A DNA stretch of 42,391 bases, from the NCBI RefSeq assembly GCF_030824455.1, contig NZ_JAVBXR010000119.1:1-42391 (forward strand), written 5' to 3'. Shown here piece by piece: positions 28,393-36,570 of the stretch; within the stretch, counting starts at the first letter, position 1; every line of letters starts with the position of its first letter. The notes below the pieces were generated by a model. The model saw nothing but the letters and a program-made list of their open reading frames with translations. It did not search any database and was not told the DNA's origin. The DNA is from Desulfobulbus sp. GTDB lineage: Bacteria; Desulfobacterota; Desulfobulbia; Desulfobulbales; Desulfobulbaceae. A program made the position numbers and the translations under genes.

Positions 28393-29024
28393 CGGCGCAG
28401 GTCCAGGCGGTCCCACAGCAGGTGGGGATCAAGGCAGGAAAAGGCGGCGGCCATGACAAAGATTAAGGCCCCGAAGGAATAGACTGAAACGCCGGGAACA
28501 ATGGTCGCCATGTGGCCCAGTTTGACCAAGGCCACCAGAACGCCCATCATAAAGACCTCCATCATGCCCCAGGGGGCGATTTCCTGCACCAGGCGGAAAA
28601 CGCGGGCGGCGCCGACGGCCGGCCGGCGGCCCCACTTCAGCGGAGCCAGAATATAGAGCAAGCCAAGCATTTGCGCCAACGGCGCCACCACGCAGGTGAG
28701 TAAGACGAGCAACGACAGCCCTTGCAATCCTTGTTTCCACAATTCGCGAATGCCGGTCAACAGCGTGGTTTCCTGGACGAAGCCGCCGCTTTTCATGGCA
28801 AGAAAGGGAAAGCTGTTGGAAAGCAGAAAGAGGAAGAGCGCGGCGAGCGCCAGCGCCAGCGAACGGTCGATGCTGTTCGGACGCCGCCTATACAAAACCG
28901 CCCCGCAGCGCGCGCAAAGCAGCGTGGACCGGTAATCCTCCGGAAAGCGGTTCAGCAGGTCGCAGTCGGGACAGGCGACCACACTGGGCCGGCGCTGATT
29001 ACTGGTCGTCACATTCGAAGCCAT
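28389..29024 (-). CDS. pqiA: PqiA single-domain protein, first copy
   Basis: A 211-residue protein with a zinc ribbon (CPDC and LCARCGAVLYRRRPNS) then several hydrophobic segments, first SLALALAALFLFLLSNSFPFL. It is paralogous to the next gene. Together they equal one E. coli PqiA, so the chain is split in two here. It opens the four-gene pqi operon. ATG 29024 is preferred over TTG 29030; no strong ribosome site is visible. Confidence 0.83.
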   Translation of the reverse strand: MASNVTTSNQRRPSVVACPDCDLLNRFPEDYRSTLLCARCGAVLYRRRPNSIDRSLALALAALFLFLLSNSFPFLAMKSGGFVQETTLLTGIRELWKQGLQGLSLLVLLTCVVAPLAQMLGLLYILAPLKWGRRPAVGAARVFRLVQEIAPWGMMEVFMMGVLVALVKLGHMATIVPGVSVYSFGALIFVMAAAFSCLDPHLLWDRLDLRR

Positions 29025-29535
29025 GGGCAATAACGGGAGAGGAGTCTGTAAGGGGTTCGATGGCGCGGAAACCGCAAGGTTCCGACCGCTCTATCGTGCC
29101 CAGCGGCGGCTGCACAAAATACAACCGGCCGCAGGCGAGATTGCATCAGGTTTATAAACGAGGATGGATAAATTAACGACCAATTTTTACGGAGAAAAGC
29201 AGGCGAATGGAACAAAAAATAGGGTAGGGCGCTCTCTGCGGCAGGCGCGCAACGCATAGCAGCTCGCGACAATGTCAATTTTACATTTTTGCCAATCTTT
29301 GCCCGGCCTCGGCAGCCGGAAGGCAGCATCAAGATCCACGCGGCGTTTGATATTGATCGTACCCTCTGGGATGTCCTTTACGGATCGTGCAAATATTTCG
29401 AGCGTCTTGGCATGCATTTGGTGCATGATACAGTAAGTGTGGAGCTGTTCGCGGTGGCACGAAAAAAATAAGAGTTTCTTCGGATCACGCCCGCGGTTGT
29501 CTTCCCCTAATCCATTTCGACCATGGAGAATACCT
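29025..29535. other. Intergenic region between divergent pqi operon and pirin gene
   Basis: About 510 bp with no gene I would defend. It should hold the pqi promoter on the minus strand and the pirin promoter on the plus strand. A minus-strand frame with MHAKTLEIFARSVKDIPEGT lies at about 29187-29427 (a longer version overlaps the pirin gene); it has no family features or convincing ribosome site. Confidence 0.4.
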
Positions 29536-30438
29536 ATGACCATTCGCCGTATCGCCAAGGTTTTCAAAAGCCGCCCCACCATCGAAGGCGCCGGTGTGCA
29601 TCTCAAACGCGCCTTCGGGTATTCCGAGGTGCCGCAGTTCGACCCGTTTTTAATGCTGGACGACTTCCATACCAGCAATCCCGACGAATACCTCGCGGGT
29701 TTTCCATGGCATCCGCACAGAGGTATTGAGACAATCACCTATGTGCTGGAGGGGCTGGTCGAGCATGGCGACAGTATGGGCAATGCGGGCGTCATCGGCG
29801 CCGGGGACGTTCAGTGGATGACCGCCGGCAGTGGCATTATCCATCAGGAAATGCCCAAAGAAAGTCCTACGGGCACTATGTGGGGGTTCCAGTTCTGGGC
29901 CAATCTTCCGGCCAGCCAAAAGATGATGTCGCCCCGGTACCGGGAGGTCAAGGCAACTGACATACCGGAAGTTGCCTTGGAAAACGGCGTACAGGTCAAG
30001 GTGGTGGCCGGTGAGGTCGCCGGTGTGCTGGGGCCGGTGCGTGATATTGTCATCGAACCGGCAATGCTTGACATCACCGTGCCGCCAGGGACGGTTTTCT
30101 CCCATACCTCACCAATCGATCATACTCTTTTTGTGTATGTGCTCGAAGGCGCAAGCTATTTTGACGACTGCCGTGATGCCTACGCGTATGAAGTGGTGGG
30201 CCATGGCTGGACTGACGTGGAGCGCCGATGTATCTGTGAGCGTGAGACGGTGGTGCTGTTTGAACGGAGTGGCGACACCGTACAAGTGACAACGACTGAA
30301 CAATCTGTTCGTTTTCTGCTCGTTTCAGGAAAACCGCTCAAGGAACCGGTGGCCTGGTACGGTCCGATAGTCATGAATACCCAGGAGGAGTTGCGTGTAG
30401 CTTTTGAGGAATACAGCAACGGCACGTTTGTCAAATAG
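29536..30438 (+). CDS. Pirin-family protein
   Basis: A 300-residue bicupin. The N-terminal cupin has the pirin metal-binding pattern: WHPHRGIETITYVLEG near residue 57, then EHGDSMGN and GAGDVQWMTAGSGIIHQEMP. The C-terminal part is the pirin C domain. Bacterial pirins bind iron; some have quercetinase activity and others modulate enzymes such as pyruvate dehydrogenase. GGAG lies about 8 bases before ATG 29536. It is the last gene with core-like composition before the low-G+C region. Confidence 0.92.
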   Translation: MTIRRIAKVFKSRPTIEGAGVHLKRAFGYSEVPQFDPFLMLDDFHTSNPDEYLAGFPWHPHRGIETITYVLEGLVEHGDSMGNAGVIGAGDVQWMTAGSGIIHQEMPKESPTGTMWGFQFWANLPASQKMMSPRYREVKATDIPEVALENGVQVKVVAGEVAGVLGPVRDIVIEPAMLDITVPPGTVFSHTSPIDHTLFVYVLEGASYFDDCRDAYAYEVVGHGWTDVERRCICERETVVLFERSGDTVQVTTTEQSVRFLLVSGKPLKEPVAWYGPIVMNTQEELRVAFEEYSNGTFVK

Positions 30439-30479
30439 GTAGGCGTGGAGACGTTTTCGGCTCAAGGAGAGGTTTGCGA

Positions 30480-30642
30480 ATGATTATTGATCTAACTCTC
30501 ACTCAATGGCCTAACTGCAGCCGATGTGGAAGATCAATTGGAAGTTATTGTTTCAATATTCAACAGTTTCGGCTACTATACGCATCGCGTACGGTCAGTC
30601 GACTCCCATCCTCTAGTTATTTCTCGTTTCTCCAGAGTGTAG
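30480..30642 (+). pseudogene. Small frameshifted gene remnant
   Basis: AAGGAGAGG stands 7 bases before ATG 30480. The frame MIIDLTLT then passes to a different frame (shift near 30496-30505) reading NGLTAADVEDQLEVIVSIFN and on to FGYYTHRVRSVDSHPLVIS, ending at 30642. The second piece looks like a real helix/strand protein of about 45 residues. In the frame that begins at the ATG, the continuing 89-codon reading has no such character. The rest of the gap to 31031 is AT-rich and empty. Confidence 0.35.
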
Positions 30643-31031
30643 TTTCTTTAGTCTGCCCCCTCATTGCGGTCATTTTTCCAGTTGCGGGAGTAGAACCCAT
30701 CGGTAATGGCAACTTGTCTGCTTTGCCTTCGAGGTATCTCTTTTTTTAATTTCATTTAGAAGTTCGTGATAAGCGCTTGTCAGGTTGCAATTAAGGATAA
30801 GTGCGCGGGTATTGATCCTGGAAAAATCAATCTGATATTTCAACCGTTTTTATATGCCAGGTATTCAATCAAGTAAATCGTGTATAGTGATGTTTGTGAC
30901 GATTGAACAGGCGGCAGTATGAACAAGTAGAATATCGGGTAAAAAGGAAAAAGTGTCCAAATGAACTGAGCCATATCTATTCTTCAATAAACATATTCAT
31001 TCATCGTATCATTTTATAACCTAGAGAGATC

Positions 31032-32603
31032 ATGACAAATCGTAAAAATATTCCCGAAAAACATCGGTTAACTATCCGCCTTGCCAAAATTGAAGAAGCG
31101 GAAGAGATAAGTGCGTTGACGCACCGGGTATATGACAAAGACATGCCGAATTACACCCCCGACATGATTCGTACCCATATACGCAAGTTTCCTGAGGGAC
31201 AGTGGGTGGCGACAGTAGACGATGTCGTGGTTGGTTATAGCGCCAGTTTTCGGATTTCCGGTAAGTTTGCCCTGAAGGCGCATACCTGGGAAGCCATTAC
31301 AGGTGACGGCTATGGGTCGAGGCATGATGAGAATGGAGACTGGATGTATGGCATGGATGTATGTGTCGATCCAGCTTATCGAGGTTATAGAATAGGGCAG
31401 CGGTTTTATAATCAGCGGAAACGGTTCGTGCAAAAGCTCGAGATCAAAGGCATTGTTTTTGGTGGCCGATTACCGGGATTGCGTAAGAGGATCAAGGAAG
31501 TAAAAACAGCGGAAAATTATATTGAGTTGGCCAAAGCCGGAAAAATTCGGGATTATGTCCTTAATTTTCAATTACGTAACGGGTTTGAAGTCATTGGCCT
31601 GATGCCGGGTTATCTGAAAGAGGATGTGGACTCCATGGGATGGGGCACACATTTGATGTGGCGAAATCCGCTTTTGGCGCCTGATGGCAGTGCCAAACCG
31701 AAATGGGCGGGTGATCGGGGCCGATTGCCGGCAACCGTTCGTGTCGCTGCTGTGCAATACTTGCAAAGACGTGTCAACTCGTTTGATGAATTCATGTCGA
31801 TCGTTGAATATTTTGTTGATGTTTGCGCTGGATATAAAGCTGATTTTGTTGTGTTTCCAGAAATGTTCACCTTGCAGTTGCTCTCTATGCAGGAGCAGAC
31901 CTTAAGTCCTGCTGACGCCATTGAAGAAATAACACGGCAAACGCCTCAATTTATTCACGCCATGCGTGAACTCTCCTTACGGTACAACATCAATATCATT
32001 GGCGGCTCTCATCCAACGCGCAAAGAAGACGGACGCATTTTAAATATTGCATATATCTTTTTGCGTGATGGACAAGTGCATGAACAACCCAAAATCCATC
32101 CAACCGCCAATGAAGAAACCTGGTGGAATGTGGAAGGCGGTGATATTTTACGCCCCATCGAAACCGATTGCGGCCTCATAGGGGTTTTGATTTGTTATGA
32201 CTCGGAATTTCCAGAATTAGCGCGTCGTTTAACTGACTTGGGAGCGATGATGCTTTTTGTTCCCTTCTGCACAGATGAACGGGCAGGCTATCTGCGGGTT
32301 CGCTATTGCTGTCAGGCTCGTGCTGTCGAAAACCAGATATACGTGGTTCTGTCGGGTAACGTGGGCAACCTGCCGCACGTTAAGAATATGCATATTCAAT
32401 ATGCGCAGAGTTGCATCTTGACCCCGAGTGATTTCCCCTTTTCCCGCGACGGCATTGCTGCGGATTCCAACCCGAACACCGAAACCGTTTTATTGGCGGA
32501 TCTGAATATTGATGCCCTGCAAATGGCGCGTGCTAACGGCACGGTGCAAAACCTGAAAGATCGTCGTCACGACCTCTATTCAGTCAAATGGACCGGGCGG
32601 TAA
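31032..32603 (+). CDS. GNAT acetyltransferase - nitrilase-superfamily amidohydrolase fusion
   Basis: A 523-residue two-domain protein. Residues about 12-200 form a GNAT fold, with the acetyl-CoA loop RGYRIGQ near residue 117. From about residue 235 a carbon-nitrogen hydrolase domain follows, with the Glu-Lys-Cys triad in place: Glu277 (VFPEMF), Lys354 (PKIHPT) and Cys388 (LICYDSEFPE). This is a known fusion type, found for example beside polyamine or amino-acid pathways, but the substrate is not established. AGAGAG lies just before ATG 31032. It starts the low-G+C region, and its codon use is clearly more AT-rich than that of the genes before 30440. Confidence 0.9.
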   Translation: MTNRKNIPEKHRLTIRLAKIEEAEEISALTHRVYDKDMPNYTPDMIRTHIRKFPEGQWVATVDDVVVGYSASFRISGKFALKAHTWEAITGDGYGSRHDENGDWMYGMDVCVDPAYRGYRIGQRFYNQRKRFVQKLEIKGIVFGGRLPGLRKRIKEVKTAENYIELAKAGKIRDYVLNFQLRNGFEVIGLMPGYLKEDVDSMGWGTHLMWRNPLLAPDGSAKPKWAGDRGRLPATVRVAAVQYLQRRVNSFDEFMSIVEYFVDVCAGYKADFVVFPEMFTLQLLSMQEQTLSPADAIEEITRQTPQFIHAMRELSLRYNINIIGGSHPTRKEDGRILNIAYIFLRDGQVHEQPKIHPTANEETWWNVEGGDILRPIETDCGLIGVLICYDSEFPELARRLTDLGAMMLFVPFCTDERAGYLRVRYCCQARAVENQIYVVLSGNVGNLPHVKNMHIQYAQSCILTPSDFPFSRDGIAADSNPNTETVLLADLNIDALQMARANGTVQNLKDRRHDLYSVKWTGR

Positions 32604-32746
32604 TATCGATAGAAACAGCCAACCCTTTTGTGCCTTGGGCAAAGAAGGCGGCGACATCCTCCGCGCTGATGCCGGAGTGCGCATTCCATGACATCCGCCA
32701 GTGATCCCTGAGCGGCCTGTTCAATGCTCATCTGCGTGAGTTACAT
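32584..32746 (-). pseudogene. Degraded small gene
   Basis: On the minus strand AGGAG precedes ATG 32746, which is followed at once by a stop codon. Fifteen bases on, ATG 32731 opens MSIEQAAQGSLADVM, and after a frame change the reading SWNAHSGISAEDVAAFFAQG then TKGLAVSIDIT continues to a stop at 32584, overlapping the end of the fusion gene. Together these look like a real but broken gene of about 50 residues. Family unknown. Confidence 0.3.
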
Positions 32747-32826
32747 GACGGTTCTCCTGTAAAGGACGGAAGCGTTGCGGCATTATGCCGGAAAGGGCAT
32801 TCCCGAAAAGAGGGTGACGAAAGAGA

Positions 32827-33306
32827 TCAACGCTGCGGGCCTCGTTTGGCGAAGGCCGGGAAGGCGTGCGCCTCCTGTTTGATTGCGGTGCACCGATGCA
32901 ATGCGCGGGGCATTCTTGCCGCCTGGGTAAAGGCGTGGAAGGCGATGTCCTGCGCGGGCGCGAGATTGTTGCGCAGTGATTCGAGATCCTTGCAGACCAT
33001 GCGCGCCGCTTTTTTGGAGCGAAAGCCGAACGTCTGAAAAATCCGTTCGTCTTCGATATCCGCCTCCTTTTTGGCGCGAAATAGAAAATGTAGCGGGGTG
33101 TTGTTTACCCTGTCCCCGAAACTGCCCACCAAGATGTTTTCGTACTCCTCGTTGATGGCCTTCAGCTCCCCTTTTTTGATCTGATCGGCGCCAATGTAGC
33201 CTCCGGCGATGGAAAACAGGGCAATCAGCAGGTAGTTCCACCAGTCCAGGCTCATCTTGTGCGACTCCAGAAAAGCGATGACTCTTTCAGCGGTATCAAG
33301 ATCCAT
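32827..33306 (-). CDS. Membrane-anchored protein of unknown function
   Basis: About 159 residues starting MDLDTAERVIAFLESHK, with one hydrophobic segment (WWNYLLIALFSIAGGYIGA, about 20-40) and a charged cytoplasmic or periplasmic helical part (KKGELKAINEEYENILVG). GGGAGA lies 8 bases before ATG 33306; the longer frame upstream has no protein character. It follows the signal-peptide protein below by 53 bp, so the two may be an operon. Composition is G+C-rich, unlike the AT-rich genes around it. No family recognised. Confidence 0.6.
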   Translation of the reverse strand: MDLDTAERVIAFLESHKMSLDWWNYLLIALFSIAGGYIGADQIKKGELKAINEEYENILVGSFGDRVNNTPLHFLFRAKKEADIEDERIFQTFGFRSKKAARMVCKDLESLRNNLAPAQDIAFHAFTQAARMPRALHRCTAIKQEAHAFPAFAKRGPQR

Positions 33307-33359
33307 CTCGGTTCTCCCGGTGTGATTGATGGTGGGGTTGTGGCCGCATCCCTTGGCGA

Positions 33360-33725
33360 TCAATATGCGGGTCGAATGGTGCCGCGCATGGTCAACCGTT
33401 CGGGCCGCACCCAACCATGGAAGTCCTGCCCGGATCGGGGATTGATGTACATCACCGAATACCAACCCTGGTATTCGGTGTAGGCGATGAGTTCATCGCC
33501 GGTAATAACGAACACCTCGCGGGAGCGGCAACTGTTGTCGGGCGCGGTGTGGAAATACAAGCGTCCCTTGCCGATGACCGCATAGCTCGATGGGGGATTG
33601 AACAAGGCCTGCTGCTGCTCGGCCTGTTCGGTGATCTGCTGGCAGGTTACCGGCGCAGCCAGAGAGGAAGAGGTGAGGAAAAGGCTGATGAAGGCTGCAT
33701 ACACAATTGGATGTGTGATGGTCAT
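33360..33725 (-). CDS. Secreted SH3-like domain protein
   Basis: A 121-residue protein with a signal peptide (MTITHPIVYAAFISLFLTSS, cleavage near SLAA). The mature part has two cysteines and the pattern GRLYFHTAPDNSC, DELIAYTEYQGWYSVMY and WVRPERL, which resembles a bacterial SH3-like fold. Such domains bind cell-wall or protein ligands in the periplasm. It is upstream of the membrane-anchored unknown gene. Confidence 0.65.
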   Translation of the reverse strand: MTITHPIVYAAFISLFLTSSSLAAPVTCQQITEQAEQQQALFNPPSSYAVIGKGRLYFHTAPDNSCRSREVFVITGDELIAYTEYQGWYSVMYINPRSGQDFHGWVRPERLTMRGTIRPAY

Positions 33726-34059
33726 GGATTGCTTGGCCTTTGTGGTTAGGAGGGGAAATTGAGGCGCAAAGTTTGAGTGTTTACTAAACTAATCGATGCA
33801 ATGGGGAAGTGTGGGTGAAATTACTCAGTCTGAATGATAAGTCCGAAGAACGGAAGAAATCACCACTAGAAGTTGTTATGAAAAAAATTGACAGGCCTTT
33901 AAGTGGAAAATCTGCTACCAGTAATGCCCAATAAAGAACCAAACAAAGGAGCAGGGCAATCACTGCTGTCTCGTAAATTTTTCCAAAGCAGTCTTTGTGG
34001 AGAATCAACCTCCAGAAAAAAAATCAGCGGGGGCTTGATGGTAATAATAAAAGGGTAAA
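33726..34059. other. AT-rich gap before the IS200 element
   Basis: About 330 bp. The only frame of note is on the minus strand (33784-34008), with a hydrophobic segment YETAVIALLLCLVLYWALLV; its only start is a TTG directly abutting GGAGG, which is not a functional spacing. It may be a gene fragment left by the neighbouring insertion. Nothing else is supported. Confidence 0.3.
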
Positions 34060-34670
34060 CCACCGGCTCTGTCGGTGGACTCCCAATGTTTGACAGTTAC
34101 GGGAGAAATGGGAAGTCTGCCACTTCTGAACCGCTCAAAGTTCACGAAGAAGAGACTTCCCATGTACGACGAACAAATCCTAAGCCACACTAAATGGGAT
34201 TGCAAGTACCATGTCATATGGATACCGAAGTATTGGAAGAAAGGATCTTCGGTGACTTGCGGAAATATTTGGGTGAGATATTCCGAGAATTGGCACGACA
34301 GTAGGAATGCAAGTGATCGAAGGGCATCTCATGGCGGATCATATCCACATTATGCTTGCGATGTGATTCCAGTCAAATACTCAGTTACCCAGGTCGTGGG
34401 TTTTATCAAAGGAAAAAGCGCCATCCAAATTGCTCAAAAATTTTCAGGGAAGAAAGAAGGATTTCGTCGGCCAAAATTTTGGGGCACGAGGTTATTACGT
34501 ATCTACAGTTGGTAAGGACGAAGAGGCAGTAAGGGCATACTCCAACATCAGGGAAAAGAAGACAAGCGATTAGATCAACTAAAGTTATTTGAATAGATGG
34601 TCCTAGGTTTTCAACCGCTTTGAGCGGTTCAGGATGCGAGCCACCGGCTCTGCCGGTAGTATATGACTAC
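34060..34670 (+). mobile_element. Decayed IS200/IS605-family element
   Basis: Left-end hairpin CCACCG/CGGTGG at 34060-34078 and right-end hairpin ACCGGC/GCCGGT at 34643-34657 are subterminal palindromes of the IS200/IS605 type. Inside, GGGAAGTCT (34110-34118) pairs with AGACTTCCC (34153-34161) just before the transposase ATG, like the start-masking stem of IS200 mRNA. CTGAACCGCTCAAAG (34126-34140) is inverted as CTTTGAGCGGTTCAG near the right end, where AACCGCT-TTG-AGCGGTT (34613-34629) forms another hairpin. There are no long terminal inverted repeats, as expected for this family. Confidence 0.85.
34162..34596 (+). pseudogene. tnpA: IS200-type transposase TnpA, broken by several frameshifts
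   Basis: Pieces of a typical Y1 transposase are spread over all three frames. MYDEQILSHTKWDCKYHVIW opens frame 1. EGHLMADHIH, with the HUH metal motif (His-Ile-His), is in another frame near 34325. VVGFIKGKSAIQIAQKF returns near 34396, ARGYYVSTVGKDEEAVRAY with the catalytic tyrosine region near 34488, and EDKRLDQLKLFE ends at 34596. At least four frame changes are needed, so no active enzyme is made. Catalytic motifs survive as sequence, so decay is fairly recent. Confidence 0.88.
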
Positions 34671-34695
34671 AAATTATAATACCCGCTAATTTGCA

Positions 34696-36570
34696 ATGCC
34701 TTTTTATTATACGCCTTATTGCATTTCACCCTTACTATCAACCTTGGTCAATACTGGGATAGCGATTTATTCCTGGAATCAACGCAAGGTTTATCCATCG
34801 GCAATCCCTCTTTTCTGGCTTATGGTGGGGATGGCTGGTTGGTCGTGCTCCTATGCTCTCAATACTGCGGCAACTAGCCTTTCATTGAAAATTTATTTTT
34901 TTAAAACAGGAGTGACATTCGTATGCCTCATTCCTCCTTCAATTATAGCACTATCTCTCGAATCGATAGGGCACGGAAACTGGTTAACTAATCGACGTCT
35001 AGCAATAATTAGCATTATTCCTAGCGTATCATTTTTTCTTGTATGGACAAATGACATGCACTCATTATTTCGATCTGATTTCTATATTAATCAGATCAGC
35101 AAATTATTAGTGTTGGGGTTCAAGCCAGGGCCATATTACAAAATTCATGCTCTTTATGTAATATCGTCAAATTTAATTTCTGTTGGGATTCTGTCCAGTA
35201 TATTCTGGACTCAGCGACGCAAGCAATGGCCTCGTTGCATCCTGCTCATTTTTGCGACGATTTTACCCGTTATGGTTGAAATACTGCAGCCATCACCAGT
35301 CAAGGGGTTTTCCATGACAACCTCCTGCCTTTTAGTGTCAGGCGTTCTCTATGCTTTGGCAATATTCAGGCATCATTTGCTAGATGTGGTACCGCTGGCC
35401 CGAGCAGCGCTATTCGGCCAGATCAGCGAGCCGGTGCTCGTGATGGATACTAGCGGTGAACTGGTAGATTGTAACCAATCAGCTCGCCAGTTAGCGGGCA
35501 ACACGCTAACCCCTAGGTTAGATGAAGTGTATCAAGCTATTCTCGCCCGAATTCCACAGATGAAAAGTCAACTGAAACTAGGAACCGATGCTCCCTGTGA
35601 AACCTATCTTGAGGACACCGTAGAAGAGAATCGTTTCTGGCGTGTTTCCATTTCGACGATAACATCAACCAAAAAATTGCAAGGCTATCTTGTTTTGCTT
35701 CACGATATAACGGAGTTGAAACGTATTGAAAAAACAGTGCTTGAATCAAAAAAGCAACTGGAAACATTGAACAACTCGCTGCTCATGAAGGTAGAAGAAG
35801 AAACCAAACGACGCGTGGCCCAAGAACGACTCCTGTCTAACCACTCCCGCCTGGCTGCTATGGGCGAAATGATTGGAGCCATAGCACATCAATGGCGTCA
35901 GCCACTAGCCACATTGGGGATGATTGTACAGCGAACATACGCCATGGCTGCCATTAATCCGCTAACTCCCGCATACATGGATGAATTCAAGGCAAATGCC
36001 ATGCGTCAAATCAAGTACATGTCTGATACTATAGAAGAGTTTCGTGGTTTTTACCGAATTGAAAAGCAAAAAATACTTTTTTCGCCCTACAACTGCATTG
36101 TAGCTTCGATCCGACTCTTTGAACACCAACTTACCAGCAGTGGTATAGAGATTAAAATATCCGTCAATAATTGCGCCGAACAACAAACCCATGGGCACCC
36201 AAACGAATTCAAGCAAGTTATTCTCAACTTATTGGCAAATGCCCGAGATGCCATTTTAGAAAGCAGACAACTTAACCATGACAGTCCCAAAGAAGGAATA
36301 ATTGCTATTGGTATGTCGCTCAGCGATGATAGCTACATTTTGATTGACATCAGAGATAATGGTTGTGGCGTACCAGCCGATATTGCGCCAAGAATTTTTG
36401 ATCCGTATTTCACTACAAAAAATGAAAATGGTGGCACAGGCATAGGTCTGTATATGTCACGTATGATTATAGAAGATAGCCTTGAAGGCCGACTTAGCCT
36501 CTTGGAAAATTTTGAAGGAGCAGTGTTTAGAATTGAACTGCCATTGGATAAAGAAACATGCATGAATTGA
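34696..36570 (+). CDS. 7TM-type sensor histidine kinase
   Basis: A 624-residue kinase. Residues 1-225 form about seven hydrophobic segments of the histidine-kinase N-terminal 7TM type. A PAS-like domain follows (about 235-345, ALFGQISEPVLVMDTSGELVDC), then a short coiled coil, the H-box GEMIGAIAHQWRQPL with phosphoacceptor His398, and an ATPase domain with N-box NLLANARDAI, DNGCGVP and FTTKNENGGTGIGLYMS. AHQWRQPL H-boxes are common in delta/epsilon-type kinases. No good ribosome site precedes ATG 34696, and TATAAT lies at 34675-34680 in the end of the IS element. The last 13 bp overlap the response-regulator gene, so the two are coupled. Confidence 0.9.
   Translation: MPFYYTPYCISPLLSTLVNTGIAIYSWNQRKVYPSAIPLFWLMVGMAGWSCSYALNTAATSLSLKIYFFKTGVTFVCLIPPSIIALSLESIGHGNWLTNRRLAIISIIPSVSFFLVWTNDMHSLFRSDFYINQISKLLVLGFKPGPYYKIHALYVISSNLISVGILSSIFWTQRRKQWPRCILLIFATILPVMVEILQPSPVKGFSMTTSCLLVSGVLYALAIFRHHLLDVVPLARAALFGQISEPVLVMDTSGELVDCNQSARQLAGNTLTPRLDEVYQAILARIPQMKSQLKLGTDAPCETYLEDTVEENRFWRVSISTITSTKKLQGYLVLLHDITELKRIEKTVLESKKQLETLNNSLLMKVEEETKRRVAQERLLSNHSRLAAMGEMIGAIAHQWRQPLATLGMIVQRTYAMAAINPLTPAYMDEFKANAMRQIKYMSDTIEEFRGFYRIEKQKILFSPYNCIVASIRLFEHQLTSSGIEIKISVNNCAEQQTHGHPNEFKQVILNLLANARDAILESRQLNHDSPKEGIIAIGMSLSDDSYILIDIRDNGCGVPADIAPRIFDPYFTTKNENGGTGIGLYMSRMIIEDSLEGRLSLLENFEGAVFRIELPLDKETCMN

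Noticed and set aside
29187..29738. 183-codon minus-strand frame upstream of the pirin gene
   Set aside because: Its first half is antisense to the pirin gene, and the rest has no ribosome site or recognisable domain.
33784..34008. Small hydrophobic minus-strand protein
   Set aside because: The only start is a TTG abutting GGAGG with no spacing; kept only as a note in the gap.
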